Positions 62,939 to 64,000 of a stretch of 64,000 nucleotides of DNA are shown in pieces. Source of the DNA: Paenibacillus sp. MBLB1832 (GTDB lineage: Bacteria > Bacillota > Bacilli > Paenibacillales > NBRC-103111); the NCBI RefSeq assembly GCF_032271945.1, contig NZ_CP130319.1:4359001-4423000 (forward strand). Direction: 5' to 3'. Each line of letters begins with the position of its first letter. Position 1 is the stretch's first letter. Under the pieces are notes generated by a model. The model was not told the origin of the DNA. It was given only the letters and a program-made list of their open reading frames with translations, and ran no database searches. A program made the translations under genes and the position numbers.

Positions 62939-63241
62939 TTATAGACATTCATTCTCGACAATCCCAATAAGTTCTTTTAATTGTTCAACACTTTGCTCCA
63001 AGGACAGAGAATAGTAGCGCTGCGTACCTTTCTGCTCTATGAGTACTAGCTTGTTATCACGCAGTATTTTAAGATGGTGGGAAATAGCTGGCCTAGAAAG
63101 TCGTGATTGCTCCGCAATATCATTGACACTTAAGGATTCATTTGCTGCTAATTGCATAATGATATCTTGTCTGGCAGGATCACTGAGCGCCTGGAAAAGA
63201 GGGATACATGATCTGAATACATCGATTGCTGTCTGGGTCAT
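62939..63241 (-). CDS. ArsR family transcriptional regulator
   Basis: 100-residue winged-helix repressor. PLFQALSDPARQDIIMQLA and SVNDIAEQSRLSRPAISHHL, then GTQRYYSLS, form the whole ArsR fold. It lacks the CxC metal-binding motif of arsenic sensors (only one Cys near the N-terminus and one near the end), so it probably senses something other than arsenite. It follows the SDR gene by 23 bases on the same strand and may regulate that pair. Confidence 0.9.
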   Translation of the reverse strand: MTQTAIDVFRSCIPLFQALSDPARQDIIMQLAANESLSVNDIAEQSRLSRPAISHHLKILRDNKLVLIEQKGTQRYYSLSLEQSVEQLKELIGIVENECL

Positions 63242-63264
63242 AGGTCACTTCCTACTTCCTATAA

Positions 63265-64000
63265 TTATTTCTCTCCTGCCACATATTTTGCAATTTTCGC
63301 GGCTACACTTCTAGGGAGGAACTTTGAACCAAGCGCTCCTGCCTTGTTTAGAGCACCCGTAATAACCACTCGTTTTCCTTTCAACATCGCCTCGTACCCT
63401 TCCTTAGCGACTACATCGGAAGCCATGGCATTGCTGAACATTTTCGTGCTTTCAACACTGGCTACAGCACCAAAATTGGTTTTAGTTGCTCCAGGACACA
63501 ACGTTGTCACAGTAATATTTGTATGGGCTAATTCTTCAACAAGAGCTTCTGAGAATGACAAGACAAAAGCTTTGGTTGCATAATAAATGGCCATGAGAGG
63601 ACCGGGTTGGAATGCCGCTGTACTGGCAACATTCATAATTTTACCATGGTTTCTATGTTTCATGCCCTTCAGAAAGTAGTAGGTAAGCTCTGTAAGAGCG
63701 GTTACGTTTAATTGAATCATATTTACTTGTTTTTGAATATCCAATTCGTCAAATTTCCCCATTAAACCGAAACCAGCATTATTAACAAGTACATCCACTG
63801 TAATATTTCTTTGTTGGACAAATTCAAATACTTCTTTAGCGGCTCCTGGCTCACTCAAATCTTTAGGCAGGATAGTAACATTAACATCCTTCCAAGTTTG
63901 CTTGATTTCCTCAAGGTTCTTTTCATTTCTCGCCACAAGTACAAGATCATATCCATCTTTTGCAAATAATTGTACGAATTCACTCCCTAGTCCACTCGTA
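63265..64000 (-). CDS. Short-chain dehydrogenase/reductase (5' end outside window)
   Basis: Frame open to the window edge. Visible: remainder of the nucleotide motif (TSGLGSEFVQLFAKDGYDL), VDVLVNNAGFGLMGKF, active-site Ser in NVASTAAFQP, and YYATKAF with the catalytic Tyr and Lys. The C-terminus is basic and hydrophobic (GSKFLPRSVAAKIAKYVAGE), as in DltE/YqjQ-like members that associate with membranes. The GTG at 63936 is internal to the fold and not the real start. Cotranscribed with the ArsR gene. Confidence 0.9.
   Translation of the reverse strand, partial: TSGLGSEFVQLFAKDGYDLVLVARNEKNLEEIKQTWKDVNVTILPKDLSEPGAAKEVFEFVQQRNITVDVLVNNAGFGLMGKFDELDIQKQVNMIQLNVTALTELTYYFLKGMKHRNHGKIMNVASTAAFQPGPLMAIYYATKAFVLSFSEALVEELAHTNITVTTLCPGATKTNFGAVASVESTKMFSNAMASDVVAKEGYEAMLKGKRVVITGALNKAGALGSKFLPRSVAAKIAKYVAGEK

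Noticed and set aside
62939..63241. Arsenic resistance regulator
   Set aside because: The ArsR-fold protein lacks the paired-cysteine metal site and there are no ars genes next to it.

Overview
The window looks like a chromosomal segment of a spore-forming, flagellated, low-to-mid GC Firmicute of the Paenibacillus/Cohnella type. The reasons are the Bacillales-type gene set (motAB, ypsA, a YdjO-like small protein, PhoPR with Pho boxes, a DeoR-controlled rhaEW-rhaI-rhaB operon, roc-type arginine catabolism) together with the many AraC regulators and the LplB/YtcP-type sugar uptake operon driven by a membrane-bound AraC sensor that are typical of paenibacilli. No tRNA, rRNA, IS element, prophage or CRISPR locus was recognised.

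Layout. 1-1.5 kb: flagellar stator genes motA-motB (minus; motB runs off the edge). 1.9-8.4 kb: an aldo/keto reductase, then the rhamnose operon rhaEW-rhaI-rhaB-deoR (minus) behind a promoter with three phased operator-like repeats. 8.6-20.2 kb: ypsA, a sugar-type alpha/beta hydrolase plus Gfo/Idh/MocA dehydrogenase divergent from an AraC regulator, uxaC, a VanW protein, a PhyH dioxygenase divergent from a second AraC regulator, an M29 aminopeptidase and a MATE exporter. 20.3-25.7 kb: arginase, a DUF559-type nuclease-fold protein with a helix-turn-helix tail, a nine-unit hairpin repeat array, aspartase and ornithine aminotransferase, i.e. arginine/aspartate catabolism. 25.9-28.1 kb: small Bacillales proteins and an MFS transporter. 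28.2-34.4 kb: AraC-type membrane sensor and a three-gene carbohydrate ABC uptake operon without its own ATPase. 34.6-43.9 kb: a methyltransferase-like gene and a giant DUF11-repeat protein whose reading frame breaks inside the fifteenth repeat. 44-52.7 kb: Nudix, VOC, GH2 glycosidase, a small unknown protein, a His-rich membrane protein with a Met/His-rich lipoprotein, a broken DUF975 gene, a second PhyH/AraC pair and a second Gfo/Idh/MocA dehydrogenase. 52.9-59.7 kb: PhoP/PhoR, class I fumarase, polysaccharide deacetylase, a YfbR-like nucleotidase and a small membrane protein. 59.8-62.75 kb: a DedA-methyltransferase-response regulator-histidine kinase operon in which three of four genes carry disabling lesions. 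62.9-64 kb: ArsR regulator and an SDR cut by the window end.

How it works together. Much of the window serves plant-polymer sugar use: rhamnose, glucuronate, a GH2 glycosidase, ABC uptake and several sugar-type oxidoreductases, each with a local regulator. A second theme is nitrogen and C4 acid metabolism (arginase, RocD, AspA, FumA).

The least explained structures are the hairpin array at 22135-22600, which starts just after the nuclease-like gene; the giant DUF11 locus, where an AUA codon sits exactly where a start codon is expected and the frame breaks in mid-domain; and the cluster of frame lesions near 60-62.7 kb. Sequencing error at homopolymers is a real alternative for some of these lesions and is flagged where it applies.
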